The position numbers were made by a program, and so were the translations under genes. A stretch of DNA of 64,000 nucleotides, from contig NZ_QJKC01000002.1 in NCBI RefSeq assembly GCF_003202035.1, positions 1 through 64,000 on the forward strand, written 5' to 3'. Shown in pieces: positions 25,889 through 36,344 of this stretch (positions are counted from its first letter, which is position 1; each line of letters opens with the position of its first letter). The notes beneath the pieces are model-generated. The model was not told the DNA's origin, did not search any database, and was given only the letters and a program-made list of their open reading frames with translations. The stretch comes from Aquitalea magnusonii (lineage in GTDB: Bacteria; Pseudomonadota; Gammaproteobacteria; Burkholderiales; Chromobacteriaceae).

Positions 25889-26377
25889 TTATTTCTCAAG
25901 TTCCTTCAACACCTTGCCGGTCAAATCGAACTTGGGATTGACATAAACCACATCCTGCAGGATCAGGTCGTACTGCTCGCGGTCGGCAATCTGCCGCAGC
26001 ACGCGGTTGGCACGCTCCTGCACCGAGGCAAACTCTTCGTTGCGACGCTGATTGAAGTCTTCGGACAATTCACGCCCCTTGGCGCGATAGTCGCGATCCA
26101 GCGCTGCATATTCGCGCTCGTAGCGTTTGCGGTCGTCAATGGACAACGTGCTCTTGGCCAACAGGACTTCCAGCTCTTTGGCACGGTTTTCCATTTTTTT
26201 CAGCTCGGCCCTGCGGTCGGCAAACTCCTTGTCCAGTTTTTTCTGGATGGCGATGGCCGGCGCAGCTTCGCGGTATACCCGCTCGATATTGACAAAACCC
26301 AGCTTGAAATCAGCCGCAGTGGCCTGCAGGCTGAGCAGGGCCAGCCCCGCCAGCCACCATTTGAAAGAAGATTTCAT
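25889..26377 (-). CDS. skp: periplasmic chaperone Skp/OmpH family
   Basis: 162 residues from ATG 26377. A signal peptide (to about residue 22, ATAA) is followed by FKLGFVNIERVYREAAPA, the Skp N-terminal motif. A long charged coiled-coil region (about 45-125) forms the tentacle-like helices. It holds unfolded outer-membrane proteins in the periplasm and delivers them to the BAM complex, whose core gene bamA lies just upstream (19 bases). Confidence 0.9.
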   Translation of the reverse strand: MKSSFKWWLAGLALLSLQATAADFKLGFVNIERVYREAAPAIAIQKKLDKEFADRRAELKKMENRAKELEVLLAKSTLSIDDRKRYEREYAALDRDYRAKGRELSEDFNQRRNEEFASVQERANRVLRQIADREQYDLILQDVVYVNPKFDLTGKVLKELEK

Positions 26378-26395
26378 GTTCAGGCCTCTTTCCGT

Positions 26396-28684
26396 TTAGA
26401 AGACAGTGCCCAGCTGGAACTGGAAGCGCTGCTGCTTGTCGCCTTCCTTCTTGCGCAGCGGATCGGCGTAGCTGAACTTCATCGGACCCAGTGGCGACAG
26501 CCAGGTCACGGCAAAACCGGTGGAGTAACGCAGTTCGCTGCTGGGGGTGCTGCCAGTAATGGTGGTATCCCACACCGTACCGGCATCGAAGAACACACTG
26601 GCACGTACCGATTTGTTGTCCTTCATGCCCGGGAAGGGGAACAACACTTCGGCATTGGCCACCGCCTTGCGGGTACCGCCCATGTAGTCGCCATTGGTGT
26701 CTTTCGGACCCAGGCTGTTGGTGTCGTAGCCACGTACCGAACCGATGCCGCCCAGATAGAAGTTCTGGAAGAACGGCAGGGTGGAAGTCTTGCCATAACC
26801 ATTGGCATAGCCCACCTCACCGTTCAGCATCAGGGTATAGGTCTTGGATAGCGGGAAGAACCACTGCTGGCTATGCGTCAGGCGGTAGTACTCGAGATCG
26901 CCACCCGGCAGACCGGCATCCGCCTGCACCTTGATCGAGGCGCCACGCGTCGGCCACAGCGAGCTGTCGCGGGTATCGCGGCCCCAGCTGACCGAACCCA
27001 GCAGGGTCTTGTTCGTTGAACCATGCTGGTTGACGAAGTCGATATAGCGCTGCGGACTGGTGTCGTAGGTGGTGATCTTGGTCTGTTCCACACCAAGGCT
27101 GAAATTGATGCGGTCAAATTCGGTCACCGGCACGCCAAAACGTACCGCGGCACCATCGGTCGAGGTCTTGTAGGCCGAGGTCGAGGTGGCATCCGGATTG
27201 TACACACGGTGGTACAGGTCGTAGCCGAGGCTGACGCCATCCGGAGTGAAGTACGGATCGGTAAACGACAGCGAGATGTTCTTGTTCACCTTGCCGTTGG
27301 AAATACCGAAAGACATGTACTTGCCGGAACCAAAGATATTGCTCTGCGAAATGCTGGCCGACAGCTGGATGCCCTCACCCTGCACAAAGCCCACGCCGGC
27401 GGAGATGCTGCCGGTGGCACGCTCTTTCAGGTTGATGTTCATGTCCACCTGATCGGCGGCATCAGCCACGGCCGGGGTTTCCACGGTGACATCTTCAAAG
27501 TAGCCCAGCAGCTCGATACGCTCCTTGCTGCGCTTGACGTTGGCCGCATTGTAGGGAGCACCTTCCAGCTGGCGCAGTTCGCGCCGCACCACTTCATCGC
27601 GCGTCTTGGTATTGCCGGTGATGTTGACACGGCGTACATAAGTCTTGCGGCCTGGATCGACGAAGAAGGTGAAGCCGACCTGCTTCTTGTCACGGTTGAT
27701 TTCCGGCAATGCGTTCACATTGGCAAAGGCATAGCCTTCATTGCCCAGGCGGTCGCTCAGCGCCTTGACGCTTTCGGTCACCTTCTCGTTATTGAACACT
27801 TCGCCGTTCTTGATGGTGATCAGCTTGCGCAGATCCGCCTCGGGCACTTTCAGATCGCCGGCCAGCTTGATGTCGGAAACGGTGAACTTGCCACCTTCGC
27901 TGACATTGATGGTGAGGAACATGTGTTCCTTGTCGGCACTCATGGAAACCTGGGTGGATTCGATATTGAATTCCAGATAACCCTGGTTCTGGTAGAAGGC
28001 CTTGAGCTTTTCCAGGTCGCCGGTCAGCTTCTGCTTGGAGTACTGGTTATCCTTGGTCAGCCAGGACAGCCAGCCACCGGAAGTCAGCGTCATCTCGTCC
28101 AGCAACTGGTCCTGGGTAAAGGCCTTGTTGCCGACGATATGGATGTCCTTGATCTGGGCGGTAATGCCTTCGGTGATGTCCAGGGTGACCGCGACGCGAT
28201 TACGCTCCAGCTTGGTCACCTGCGGGGTGATTTCCACCGCATACTTGCCGCGGCTGTAGTACTGGCGCTTCAGTTCCTGTACCGCACCGTCCAGCAAGGC
28301 CTGGTCGAAAATGCGCGATTCGGCAAAGCCGTTGTCCTTCAGTGCCTTTTTCAGCTGATCCTTGCTGAATTCCTTGGCGCCATTGATGTTGAGCTGGGTA
28401 ATCACCGGGCGCTCGGCCACGGCCACAATCACCACGCCGTCGCGCGACTCTACCCGCACATCGTCGAAAAAGCCGGTGGCAAACAGGCTCTTGATGGATT
28501 CACGCGCTTTTTGTTCGCTGAAGGTGTCGCCCACCTTGACCGGGAGATAGTTGAAGACGGTACCGGCTTCGGTACGCTGCAGGCCTTCAACCCGGATATC
28601 CTTGATCACGAACGGATCTGCAGCCCAAACAGCTGTTGCCGTAGTCATGCCCAGCACAGCGGCCGCAAGTAGTTTCAATTTCAT
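26396..28684 (-). CDS. bamA: outer-membrane protein assembly factor BamA
   Basis: 762 residues from ATG 28684. A signal peptide (cleavage after VWA) is followed by five POTRA domains (about 25-420). The 16-strand barrel ends in QRFQFQLGTVF with a terminal aromatic. IGSVRGYDTNSLGP is the conserved VRGF-type loop. It inserts barrel proteins into the outer membrane. It lies 9 bases after rseP and before skp, the usual order. Confidence 0.95.
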   Translation of the reverse strand: MKLKLLAAAVLGMTTATAVWAADPFVIKDIRVEGLQRTEAGTVFNYLPVKVGDTFSEQKARESIKSLFATGFFDDVRVESRDGVVIVAVAERPVITQLNINGAKEFSKDQLKKALKDNGFAESRIFDQALLDGAVQELKRQYYSRGKYAVEITPQVTKLERNRVAVTLDITEGITAQIKDIHIVGNKAFTQDQLLDEMTLTSGGWLSWLTKDNQYSKQKLTGDLEKLKAFYQNQGYLEFNIESTQVSMSADKEHMFLTINVSEGGKFTVSDIKLAGDLKVPEADLRKLITIKNGEVFNNEKVTESVKALSDRLGNEGYAFANVNALPEINRDKKQVGFTFFVDPGRKTYVRRVNITGNTKTRDEVVRRELRQLEGAPYNAANVKRSKERIELLGYFEDVTVETPAVADAADQVDMNINLKERATGSISAGVGFVQGEGIQLSASISQSNIFGSGKYMSFGISNGKVNKNISLSFTDPYFTPDGVSLGYDLYHRVYNPDATSTSAYKTSTDGAAVRFGVPVTEFDRINFSLGVEQTKITTYDTSPQRYIDFVNQHGSTNKTLLGSVSWGRDTRDSSLWPTRGASIKVQADAGLPGGDLEYYRLTHSQQWFFPLSKTYTLMLNGEVGYANGYGKTSTLPFFQNFYLGGIGSVRGYDTNSLGPKDTNGDYMGGTRKAVANAEVLFPFPGMKDNKSVRASVFFDAGTVWDTTITGSTPSSELRYSTGFAVTWLSPLGPMKFSYADPLRKKEGDKQQRFQFQLGTVF

Positions 28685-28693
28685 AGGTTTGTT

Positions 28694-30040
28694 TTAACCC
28701 CCAAAAAGGCGGCTGATATCGTTCAGCACGGCAAATAGCATCAGCGACGCCAGCAGGATGAATCCGATCTTCTGTCCAAACAGTTGCGCACGCTCGCTCA
28801 ACGGGCGGCCTTTGACCAGCTCCGCGACATAATACATTAAGTGCCCGCCATCCAGCACAGGTATTGGCAAGAGATTCAACACGCCGATACTGACACTGAT
28901 CAGCGCCAGAAATTCAAGATACGGGCTCCAGCCCTCGCGCGCGGTCTGGCCGGCGATGCTGGCAATGGTCAGCGGCCCGGACAGATTGTCCAGCGAGGCC
29001 TGGCCGATCACCATGCGCCCGAGGAATTTCAGGCTCATCCACGCCGTGCTGCCGGTCTTGTGCAAGGCCTCGACAGCGGCTTCGGCCACGCCAGGCTTGT
29101 GCATGAAGCTCAGCTGCTTCATCCAGGCGCCATCCACCAGCGGCGCCGCACCGATACGACCGATCATCACGTCGCCATCGGCCACGGTGGCCGGGCGCAG
29201 CTTAACATCCAGCGGCTTGCCGTCGCGCTCGATACGGATCAGCAACTCCTTGCCCGGACTTTCGTGAATCAGCTTGACCCAGGCATCCCAGCTGGCCAGC
29301 GGCTTGCCATCTGCCGACAACAGCTTGTCACCCGCCTTGAGACCGGCCTTGGCTGCCACGCCGCCCTCTTCCACGCCACCAATTGCCGGCAGGTAACGCA
29401 GCGGCATCAGGCCGGGATTGCCCTGTTCCAGCGCCTTGAGCGCCTCTTCATCCGCCTGTGCCGGGTCGATGCTGCGCAACTGCGTGGTGGCCTGCGGCGT
29501 TTTCACCTGCACGCGAATCGGCACATCACCGCTGCCGGCAGCATCCACCAGCGCCAGCCGCAGCTGCTGCCAGTCGGCCACCGGCTGACCGTTGACCGAC
29601 AACACGCGGTCGCCCGGATGAAAACCGGCAGTGGCCGCCAGGCTGGGGGTCAGCACCGTGCCCACCTGCGGCGACAGTTGCACCATGCCGCCGGCAATCA
29701 CTGCCCAGTAGAACAAGACCGCCAGCAGCAAATTGGCCAGCGGACCGGCCACCACGATGGCCATGCGCTTGAGCACAGGCTGGTTATTGAAGGCCAGATG
29801 ACGCTCCCCGGCCGGCACTTCCATTTCGCGCTCATCCAGCATGCGCACATAGCCGCCCAGCGGAATCGGGCTGATGGCCCACTCGGTGTCGCCGCGCTGA
29901 AAGGTGCAGAGCGGCTTGCCGAAGCCGACGGAAAAGCGCAGCACCTTGACTCCACACAGCCGCGCCACCCAGAAGTGCCCCAGTTCGTGAAAGGTGACCA
30001 GTACGCCGATGGCCACCAGGAATGCAATGAATGTCAGCAT
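28694..30040 (-). CDS. rseP: RIP metalloprotease RseP
   Basis: 448 residues from ATG 30040. HELGH (residues 18-22) gives the zinc site in the first membrane helix, followed by GFGKPL and two periplasmic PDZ domains (about 115-290). [12 protein letters not shown] supplies the third zinc ligand region near the C-terminus. It cleaves transmembrane anti-sigma factors in the envelope stress response. It overlaps dxr by 7 bases. Confidence 0.94.
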   Translation of the reverse strand: MLTFIAFLVAIGVLVTFHELGHFWVARLCGVKVLRFSVGFGKPLCTFQRGDTEWAISPIPLGGYVRMLDEREMEVPAGERHLAFNNQPVLKRMAIVVAGPLANLLLAVLFYWAVIAGGMVQLSPQVGTVLTPSLAATAGFHPGDRVLSVNGQPVADWQQLRLALVDAAGSGDVPIRVQVKTPQATTQLRSIDPAQADEEALKALEQGNPGLMPLRYLPAIGGVEEGGVAAKAGLKAGDKLLSADGKPLASWDAWVKLIHESPGKELLIRIERDGKPLDVKLRPATVADGDVMIGRIGAAPLVDGAWMKQLSFMHKPGVAEAAVEALHKTGSTAWMSLKFLGRMVIGQASLDNLSGPLTIASIAGQTAREGWSPYLEFLALISVSIGVLNLLPIPVLDGGHLMYYVAELVKGRPLSERAQLFGQKIGFILLASLMLFAVLNDISRLFGG

Positions 30041-31215
30041 GAGCCCACCTTGTTTGCGGCAAAGCGTCGCGCCTCGCCATCCTTGTCCAGCAGTGCCGCC
30101 AGCGTATTGCTGGCCGACAGGCTGACACCGGCCAGCGTGGCTTCCACCACCCTGGCGATATCGACAAAGCGCAGGCGTCCTTCCAGAAAGGCTGCCACCG
30201 CCACTTCATTGGCTGCATTGAGCACGGCCGGCGCATCGCCACCGCTTTGCAAGCTGGCAAAGGCCAGCCCCAGACAGGGAAAGCGCTGCAAATCCGGCTG
30301 CTCGAAGGTGAGCGAGCCCATGCTAAAGAAGTCCAGCGAGGTCACCCCCGCCTCGATGCGCTCCGGCCAGGCCAGTGCGCAGGCGATCGGCGTACGCATG
30401 TCCGGCGAACCCAGCTGCGCCAGCACCGAGCCATCGCGGTATTGCACCATGGAATGGATGACACTTTGCGGATGGACCACCACATCGATGCGTTCTGGTG
30501 GTGCAGCAAACAGCCAGTGCGCCTCGATCACCTCCAGCCCCTTGTTCATCAGGCTGGCAGAATCAACGGAAATCTTGCGCCCCATCACCCAGTTGGGATG
30601 ACGGCAGGCATCTTCGACGGTGACGTTCAGCAAGGCGTCTGCACTGTGCTGGCGGAACGGACCACCCGAGGCGGTCAGGATGATCTTGCGAATGCCGGAG
30701 ACGTCCAGATTGCCGGCATAGTCATGCGGCAAGGACTGGAAAATGGCATTGTGCTCGCTATCCACCGGCAGCAGCGTGGCACCATGCTCACGCACCGCCT
30801 CCATGAACAGCCGGCCAGCCACCACCAGCGCCTCCTTGTTGGCCAGCAGGATTTTCTTGCCGACACGCGCTGCCGCCATGGCCGATGGCAAACCGGCAGC
30901 GCCGACAATGGCAGCCATCACCACATCGACTTCCGGCAAGGCAGCCACCCGCTCCAGCGCGGCTGCGCCGTGCAGCACCTCGGTGGCCAGGCCCTGCTCA
31001 CGCAGCCTGCCTTGCAAGGCATTGGCGGCGACAGCATCCGCCACCACGACATAAAGGGGAAGAAAACGACAAGCCTGCTCGAACAGGCGATCCACCTGGC
31101 GGTGGCCACTCAGGGCGACCACACGGTAACGATCAGGATGACGGGCAACCACATCCAGCGTGTTGACGCCGATGCTGCCGGTTGCCCCAAGAACTGCAAT
31201 GCCTTGAGGTTTCAT
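30034..31215 (-). CDS. dxr: 1-deoxy-D-xylulose 5-phosphate reductoisomerase
   Basis: 393 residues from ATG 31215. [16 protein letters not shown] is the NADPH-binding motif. [13 protein letters not shown] and TASGGPFR, with [20 protein letters not shown], form the metal and substrate site. It makes methylerythritol phosphate, the committed step of non-mevalonate isoprenoid synthesis, which supplies UppS just upstream. The gene follows cdsA by 9 bases. Confidence 0.95.
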   Translation of the reverse strand: MKPQGIAVLGATGSIGVNTLDVVARHPDRYRVVALSGHRQVDRLFEQACRFLPLYVVVADAVAANALQGRLREQGLATEVLHGAAALERVAALPEVDVVMAAIVGAAGLPSAMAAARVGKKILLANKEALVVAGRLFMEAVREHGATLLPVDSEHNAIFQSLPHDYAGNLDVSGIRKIILTASGGPFRQHSADALLNVTVEDACRHPNWVMGRKISVDSASLMNKGLEVIEAHWLFAAPPERIDVVVHPQSVIHSMVQYRDGSVLAQLGSPDMRTPIACALAWPERIEAGVTSLDFFSMGSLTFEQPDLQRFPCLGLAFASLQSGGDAPAVLNAANEVAVAAFLEGRLRFVDIARVVEATLAGVSLSASNTLAALLDKDGEARRFAANKVGSC

Positions 31216-31224
31216 GAGATGAGC

Positions 31225-32031
31225 TTACAGCCCGCCCAGCACGCGCAGCGCATTGCTGACTGCCAGAACGGCAATGAGACTATCGATTCGGTCGTAAACG
31301 CCGCCATGGCCAGGCAGCAGCTTGCTGCTGTCCTTCATGCCCGAGACGCGCTTGAACCAGGATTCCAGCAGATCACCACAGACGCTGACTGCGGTAAGCG
31401 GCAAGGCCAGCAGCACCAGCCCCCACAGTGGCAAGCCTACGGAGATCCAGCCCAGCTTGCTGACAATGACCACGTACACCGCCACGCCGACCAGTGCGCC
31501 GTACACACCCTCCCAGCTCTTGCCCGGGCTGATGGAAGGCGCCAGCTTGTGCTTGCCGAAGGCCTTGCCGGAAAAATAGGCCGCCACATCCGCCACCCAC
31601 ACCAGGCCCATGACGGCCAGCAAGGTCAGGGCATGGGCGCTGTCAGCCTGTGGCCGCCATTCCAGAAAACCGTACCAGGCCGGCAGCATCAGCAACCAGC
31701 CCAGCAGCATGGCCAGCGGCTGCGAAGTCAGCTTCCAGCGCCGCACCAGCCACAAGGGCATGACCAGCAACCAGAACGCCAGCGCCAGGCCATGAGCAGC
31801 CAGCGGCATATGCCAGCCCTGCCACCAGGACAGGCCAGCGAATGCGCTGCTCAGTGCCAGATAGGCCCATTGCCGCGCACCGTGCAGACCGGCCATGCGG
31901 GAGAATTCCCACAGCGCCAGCAGGATGATCAGCCAGGAAAAGCCGGCCCAGGCATTGGCCGGAAACAGGAACAGCGCTGCCAGCATCAGCGGCAGCAAGA
32001 CCAGGGCAGTCAGAATGCGAGTCTTGAGCAT
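31225..32031 (-). CDS. cdsA: phosphatidate cytidylyltransferase
   Basis: 268 residues from ATG 32031, preceded by GGAG-like bases. About eight membrane segments are visible. The signature near the C-terminus is SGMKDSSKLLPGHGGVYDRI, with a conserved Asp pair later. It makes CDP-diacylglycerol for phospholipid synthesis. It starts 6 bases after uppS. Confidence 0.94.
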   Translation of the reverse strand: MLKTRILTALVLLPLMLAALFLFPANAWAGFSWLIILLALWEFSRMAGLHGARQWAYLALSSAFAGLSWWQGWHMPLAAHGLALAFWLLVMPLWLVRRWKLTSQPLAMLLGWLLMLPAWYGFLEWRPQADSAHALTLLAVMGLVWVADVAAYFSGKAFGKHKLAPSISPGKSWEGVYGALVGVAVYVVIVSKLGWISVGLPLWGLVLLALPLTAVSVCGDLLESWFKRVSGMKDSSKLLPGHGGVYDRIDSLIAVLAVSNALRVLGGL

Positions 32032-32037
32032 GGAGGA

Positions 32038-32787
32038 TCAGTTTCTGCGCTGCTGGACCGGCAGCTGTTCGCTGGTACGGCCAAAGCGGCGCTCGCGTTC
32101 GCGATAGGAATTGAGCGCGCCCTCCAGGGCCGTGCGATCAAAGTCCGGCCACAACAGATCGGTAAAGTACAGCTCGGAATAAGCCAGCTGCCACAACAGG
32201 AAGTTGCTGATGCGCTGCTCGCCACCCGTGCGGATGAACAGGTCGGGCTCCGGCGCCCAGTGCGTGGACAAGCGCGCGGCCAGATTCTCTTCGGTGATTT
32301 CACTGACACCATCGGCAATCAGGCCGTTGACGGCATTGAGCACATCCCAGCGGCCACCATAATCGGCAGCAATGCTCAGCACCAGGCCATCATTGCCGGC
32401 CGTCTTGTCTTCCGCCGCCTGGATACGTTCGGCCAGCGCCGGGCTGAAACGCTCGCGCGTACCCAGCACCCGCAGCCGGATATTGTTGGCATGCAGCTTG
32501 CTGACTTCGCTTTCCAGCGCACGCAGGAACAGCTCCATCAGAAAGGACACCTCATCCTGCGGCCGCCGCCAGTTTTCCGTGGAAAAGGCGAACAGCGTCA
32601 GGTACTCCACCCCCAGCTCCTTGCAGGCGGTCACCACTTCGCGCACGGTATCCAGCCCTTTTTTGTGGCCGGCTACCCGTGGCAGGAAACGCTTCTTGGC
32701 CCAGCGGCCATTGCCATCCATGATGATGGCGATATGCCGGGGTACGCAGCGCACCTCCGGCACGTCCTTGGTGGAGCTTCCAAACAA
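32038..32787 (-). CDS. uppS: isoprenyl (undecaprenyl) diphosphate synthase
   Basis: 249 residues from a TTG codon at 32787, eight bases after AAGGAAA; no ATG fits before the catalytic motif. [15 protein letters not shown] holds the catalytic Asp, and [14 protein letters not shown] and [18 protein letters not shown] are the substrate-binding motifs. It makes the C55 carrier lipid for peptidoglycan and O-antigen. The neighbours dxr and cdsA match the usual cluster. Confidence 0.94.
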   Translation of the reverse strand: MFGSSTKDVPEVRCVPRHIAIIMDGNGRWAKKRFLPRVAGHKKGLDTVREVVTACKELGVEYLTLFAFSTENWRRPQDEVSFLMELFLRALESEVSKLHANNIRLRVLGTRERFSPALAERIQAAEDKTAGNDGLVLSIAADYGGRWDVLNAVNGLIADGVSEITEENLAARLSTHWAPEPDLFIRTGGEQRISNFLLWQLAYSELYFTDLLWPDFDRTALEGALNSYRERERRFGRTSEQLPVQQRRN

Positions 32788-32798
32788 GGCTATTTCCT

Positions 32799-33356
32799 TT
32801 ATACCGCCATCAGGTCTGCTTCTTTGGCCGCCAGTGCCTTGTCGATCTCGGCGATGAACTTGTCGGTCATCTTCTGGATATCGTCCTGACCGCGGCGCTC
32901 GTCATCTTCGGTGATGGACTTGTCCTTGATCAGGTTCTTGAATTCATTGTTGGCGTCGCGGCGGATGTTACGCACGGCAACACGCGCACCTTCAGCCTCG
33001 CTGCGCACCACCTTGATCAGGTCACGACGACGCTCTTCAGTCAGCATCGGCATCGGCACACGGATGATGTCACCCATGGATGCCGGGTTCAGGCCCAGAT
33101 CGGAGTCACGGATGGCTTTTTCGATCTTGGCCACCATGTTTTTTTCCCAGGCTTGCACACCGATGGTGCGGGCATCGATCAGGCTGACATTGGCCACCTG
33201 ATTCACCGGCACATCGCTACCGTAGTAATCGACCATGACATGATCAAGAATGCCGGTGTGGGCGCGACCCGTGCGCACTTTGGTCAGGTCGGTCTTGAAC
33301 GCCTCCAGAGACTTGCTCATCTTCTGCTCGGCGGATTTCTTGACTTCATTAATCAT
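32799..33356 (-). CDS. frr: ribosome recycling factor
   Basis: 185 residues from ATG 33356 ([20 protein letters not shown]). [13 protein letters not shown] and [17 protein letters not shown] are family signatures. It splits post-termination ribosomes with EF-G. Upstream ATG at 33389 would add 11 residues without support. Preceded by a terminator at 33390-33419. Confidence 0.95.
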   Translation of the reverse strand: MINEVKKSAEQKMSKSLEAFKTDLTKVRTGRAHTGILDHVMVDYYGSDVPVNQVANVSLIDARTIGVQAWEKNMVAKIEKAIRDSDLGLNPASMGDIIRVPMPMLTEERRRDLIKVVRSEAEGARVAVRNIRRDANNEFKNLIKDKSITEDDERRGQDDIQKMTDKFIAEIDKALAAKEADLMAV

Positions 33357-33389
33357 GCTTGCTCCAAAAATCGGTACTTTGAAAAACAA

Positions 33390-33419
33390 GGCGGAAAGCG
33401 GCTACCAGCCGTTTCCGCC
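33390..33419 (-). terminator. terminator after pyrH
   Basis: GGCGGAAAGCGGCT (33390-33403) pairs with AGCCGTTTCCGCC (33407-33419) with one bulged base, followed on the minus strand by TTGTTTTTC. Confidence 0.7.
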
Positions 33420-33437
33420 CCTTGGTATTCATCAAGC

Positions 33438-34157
33438 TCAGCAGTGTACCAGCGTGCCTTCATCTTCGCCAAGCACTACGCGCTTGAGTGCGCCCTGCTT
33501 GAAGATGCTGAACACCTTGATGTTCAGGTGCTGGTCGCGGCACAGCGCGAAGGCGGTGGCATCCATCACCTTCAGATTGCGGCCGATGGCCTCATCGAAG
33601 GTCAGGGTCTGGTAGCGCACGGCATCCGGATTTTTCTTCGGGTCGTCAGTGTACACGCCATCGACCTTGGTGGCCTTGAGCATGATGTCCACGTTCATTT
33701 CCATGCCGCGCAGGGCGGCTGCGGTATCGGTGGTAAAGAAGGGGTTACCGGTGCCGGCACCGAAAATCACCACCTTGCCTTCTTCCAGATACTGCATGGC
33801 CTTGCCGCGCACATAGGGCTCGGCGATCTGCTGCATGGTCAGCGCGGATTGCACGCGGGCCACCACGCCCACCTTGCCCATGGCATCCTTCAGCGCCAGG
33901 GCATTCATCACCGTCGCCATCATGCCCATGTAGTCGGCCGTGGCACGGTCCATGCCGCTGGCTGCACTGGACACGCCGCGGAAGATATTGCCACCACCAA
34001 TCACGATGCCCACCTGCACGCCAAGCTCTACCACTTCCTTGATCTGGCCAACAATCTGCTCGATGGTCGAGCGGTTGATGCCATAGTTATCGTCACCCAT
34101 CAGGGCTTCACCAGACAGCTTGAGCAGAATGCGTTTATAGGAAGGAGCTTGGCTCAT
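33438..34157 (-). CDS. pyrH: UMP kinase
   Basis: 239 residues from ATG 34157 ([20 protein letters not shown]). [23 protein letters not shown] and [13 protein letters not shown] are the bacterial UMP-kinase motifs. It phosphorylates UMP to UDP. It lies between tsf and frr as in most proteobacteria. Confidence 0.95.
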   Translation of the reverse strand: MSQAPSYKRILLKLSGEALMGDDNYGINRSTIEQIVGQIKEVVELGVQVGIVIGGGNIFRGVSSAASGMDRATADYMGMMATVMNALALKDAMGKVGVVARVQSALTMQQIAEPYVRGKAMQYLEEGKVVIFGAGTGNPFFTTDTAAALRGMEMNVDIMLKATKVDGVYTDDPKKNPDAVRYQTLTFDEAIGRNLKVMDATAFALCRDQHLNIKVFSIFKQGALKRVVLGEDEGTLVHC

Positions 34158-34200
34158 GATAACCTCGAGTTGGGTGTTTTTAGGGCGTTCAGTTTGCAAA

Positions 34201-34226
34201 ACGGCACCCTGCAGGCAGGGTGCCGT
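34201..34226 (-). terminator. strong terminator after tsf
   Basis: ACGGCACCCTGC (34201-34212) and GCAGGGTGCCGT (34215-34226) form a perfect 12-bp stem with a minimal loop, followed on the minus strand by TTTT. Confidence 0.85.
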
Positions 34227-34249
34227 TCGATCATACAGTCTTGTCAGAC

Positions 34250-35116
34250 TTACAGCTTGGCAGCGGCAGCCACTTCAGCAGCATAGTCTACAACCTTCTT
34301 CTCGATACCTTCGCCAACAACAAACATGGCGAATGCATTTACGGAAGCAGATTTTTCAGCCAGCAGTTTTTCTACAGTCACGTCCGGATTCTTGACGAAA
34401 GGCTGACCTACCAGGGTCACTTCAGCCAGGAACTTGTTGACGCGGCCTTCCACCATCTTGGCGACGATATCAGCCGGCTTGCCGGATTCAGCAGCCTGCG
34501 CGGTGTAGATCTTGCGCTCTTGTTCCAGGGTTTCGGCCGGAACCTGCTCCTTGGATACACAGATCGGCTTGGAAGCAGCGATGTGCATGGCGATGTCACG
34601 ACCCAGCGCTTCGTCACCCTTCAGGTCGACGATCACGCCGATCTTGGCACCGTGCAGGTAGGTGGCGATGGTGCCGTCGGTTTCGTAACGCACGAAACGA
34701 CGGATGGTCATGTTTTCGCCCAGCTTGGCGATGGCAGCCTTGCGGATGTCTTCAACGGACTGGCCGTCGATCACCACAGCGGACAGGGCTTCCACATCGG
34801 CCGGGTTGGCAGTGGCAGCAGCCTGGGCGGCAGCATTGGCCAGGGCAACGAAAGTCGGGTCCTTGGCTACAAAGTCGGTTTCACAGTTCACTTCAACCAG
34901 GGCGCCAACGCCGCCGGCAACGTAAGAACCGATGATACCTTCGGCAGCCAGACGGCCAGCCATCTTGGAAGCCTTGTTACCGGACTTGATGCGCAGAATT
35001 TCTTCGGCCTTGGCCGCGTCGCCTTCCGCTTCAACCAGGGCTTTTTTGCACTCCATCATGCCCAGGCCGGTAGCAGCGCGCAGATCCGAAACCATCTTTG
35101 CGGTAATTTCCGCCAT
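34250..35116 (-). CDS. tsf: translation elongation factor Ts
   Basis: 288 residues from ATG 35116, after [25 protein letters not shown], the TDFVAKD motif ([10 protein letters not shown]) and the C-terminal dimer region are typical. It recharges EF-Tu with GTP. It follows rpsB, separated by a terminator that probably lets only part of the transcripts through. Confidence 0.95.
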   Translation of the reverse strand: MAEITAKMVSDLRAATGLGMMECKKALVEAEGDAAKAEEILRIKSGNKASKMAGRLAAEGIIGSYVAGGVGALVEVNCETDFVAKDPTFVALANAAAQAAATANPADVEALSAVVIDGQSVEDIRKAAIAKLGENMTIRRFVRYETDGTIATYLHGAKIGVIVDLKGDEALGRDIAMHIAASKPICVSKEQVPAETLEQERKIYTAQAAESGKPADIVAKMVEGRVNKFLAEVTLVGQPFVKNPDVTVEKLLAEKSASVNAFAMFVVGEGIEKKVVDYAAEVAAAAKL

Positions 35117-35155
35117 TTGTAACTCCTGTATTCGATACGTAAGGTAATCAGGTCT

Positions 35156-35181
35156 AAAAAAAGGGGCTTGCGCCCCCTTTC
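35156..35181 (-). terminator. terminator/attenuator between rpsB and tsf
   Basis: On the minus strand AAAGGGGGCGCAAGCCCCTT is followed by TTTTT. It lies in the rpsB-tsf gap, where an attenuator is commonly found. Confidence 0.85.
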
Positions 35182-35189
35182 GAGTCTGC

Positions 35190-35918
35190 TTACTCAGCCT
35201 GGGCCGTTTCAGCAGCGGCTACGACTTCTTGCAGCGACTGAGCGCGGCCTTCCAGTACGGCGTCGGCGATGCCGCGAGCGTACAGGCGGATAGCGCGACT
35301 GGAGTCGTCGTTACCCGGAACTACGTAGTCGATGCCGTCCGGGGAGTTGTTGGTATCAACAACGCCGATTACCGGGATGCCCAGTTTCTTGGCTTCAACG
35401 ATGGTACCTTTCTGGTAGCCAGTGTCGATAACGAAGATGGCGTCCGGCAGGCCCTTCATATCTTTGATACCGCCCAGCGAGCGTTCCAGTTTGTCAACTT
35501 CGCGTTGCAGGTCCAACAGTTCTTTCTTGTTGTAGCCCATGTCAGCGCCTTCCAGGATGGCACGCTTTTCTTCAAGACGCTTGATGGACTGCTTCACGGT
35601 CTTGTAGTTGGTCAGCATGCCGCCGAGCCAGCGGTGATCAACAAACGGCATGCCAGCGCGAGCGGCTTCTTCACGGACGATCTCACGTGCCTGACGCTTG
35701 GTACCAACAAACATTACGGTACCCTTGTTGGCGGCCAGACGACGCACATATTCCTGGGCGCTGATGAACAGCGGCAGAGTCTTTTCCAGGTTGATGATGT
35801 GGATCTTGTTGCGGCTGCCAAAGATGTACTGAGCCATCTTCGGGTTCCAGAAACGGGTTTGGTGGCCGAAGTGAACACCGGCCTCAAGCATTTGACGCAT
35901 GGTAACGTTGGTGGACAT
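35190..35918 (-). CDS. rpsB: 30S ribosomal protein S2
   Basis: 242 residues from ATG 35918, after [40 protein letters not shown] and the C-terminal [20 protein letters not shown] are typical S2 sequence. It is the first gene of the rpsB-tsf unit, transcribed from the promoter at 36036-36072. Confidence 0.96.
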   Translation of the reverse strand: MSTNVTMRQMLEAGVHFGHQTRFWNPKMAQYIFGSRNKIHIINLEKTLPLFISAQEYVRRLAANKGTVMFVGTKRQAREIVREEAARAGMPFVDHRWLGGMLTNYKTVKQSIKRLEEKRAILEGADMGYNKKELLDLQREVDKLERSLGGIKDMKGLPDAIFVIDTGYQKGTIVEAKKLGIPVIGVVDTNNSPDGIDYVVPGNDDSSRAIRLYARGIADAVLEGRAQSLQEVVAAAETAQAE

Positions 35919-36035
35919 GCAAAAACTCCTTAAAGGGTTAAGCCTCCATCCGCGCAGACAACCGTCAGTATCAGAAAAATGACGGCACCCTTTGGCACGG
36001 ATGTGCGTAGTTTATTCCCCTACCCAATGTAGAGG

Positions 36036-36072
36036 ACGCAAGATTCTAGCACCACCGGGCAGGCTCACTCAA
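36036..36072 (-). promoter_or_regulatory. rpsB promoter
   Basis: On the minus strand TTGAGT (36067-36072) is followed after 18 bp by TAGAAT (36043-36048), which is preceded by TGC as an extended -10. It gives a leader of about 115 bases that includes GC-rich pairing segments, suited to S2 autoregulation. Confidence 0.65.
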
Positions 36073-36265
36073 GCGTCTTGCCGGTGTTTGCCTGCTCGCG
36101 GGCCGATTCCTGCCTTTTTCGCAGCTTGCGCCGTGTCATTCTTGCAATAAACAGGGTGGGCAGGAAGCCGAGGAAAAACAGGATGGAAAACGTAGCCCAC
36201 AGGCTGTTCTGCGCCACCGCCAGCATCAACACCACGTAGAGCCAGCCGATCAATACCATGTACAT
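36065..36265 (-). CDS. small inner-membrane protein of unknown function
   Basis: 66 residues from ATG 36265 (or 36259). Two membrane segments (MYMVLIGWLYVVLMLAVA and WATFSILFFLGFLPTLFIA) are followed by a basic cytoplasmic tail (RMTRRKLRKRQESAREQ). I do not recognise a function. The start has no clear ribosome-binding site. Its 3' end carries the rpsB -35 region. Confidence 0.6.
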   Translation of the reverse strand: MYMVLIGWLYVVLMLAVAQNSLWATFSILFFLGFLPTLFIARMTRRKLRKRQESAREQANTGKTLE

Positions 36266-36344
36266 AATCAAACAACCGTTTGAATTTTTCGAAAAAAGCC
36301 TGAACAATAGTGGCACATTGTAAACCACCTGCCCGGCCACCATC

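Noticed and set aside
27023-28672. 549-residue frame antisense to bamA
   Set aside because: A shadow of bamA codon use: no ribosome-binding site, no recognisable domain.
30247-32889. 880-residue frame antisense to dxr, cdsA and uppS
   Set aside because: Gln/His-rich translation of the opposite strand of three known genes; no family features.
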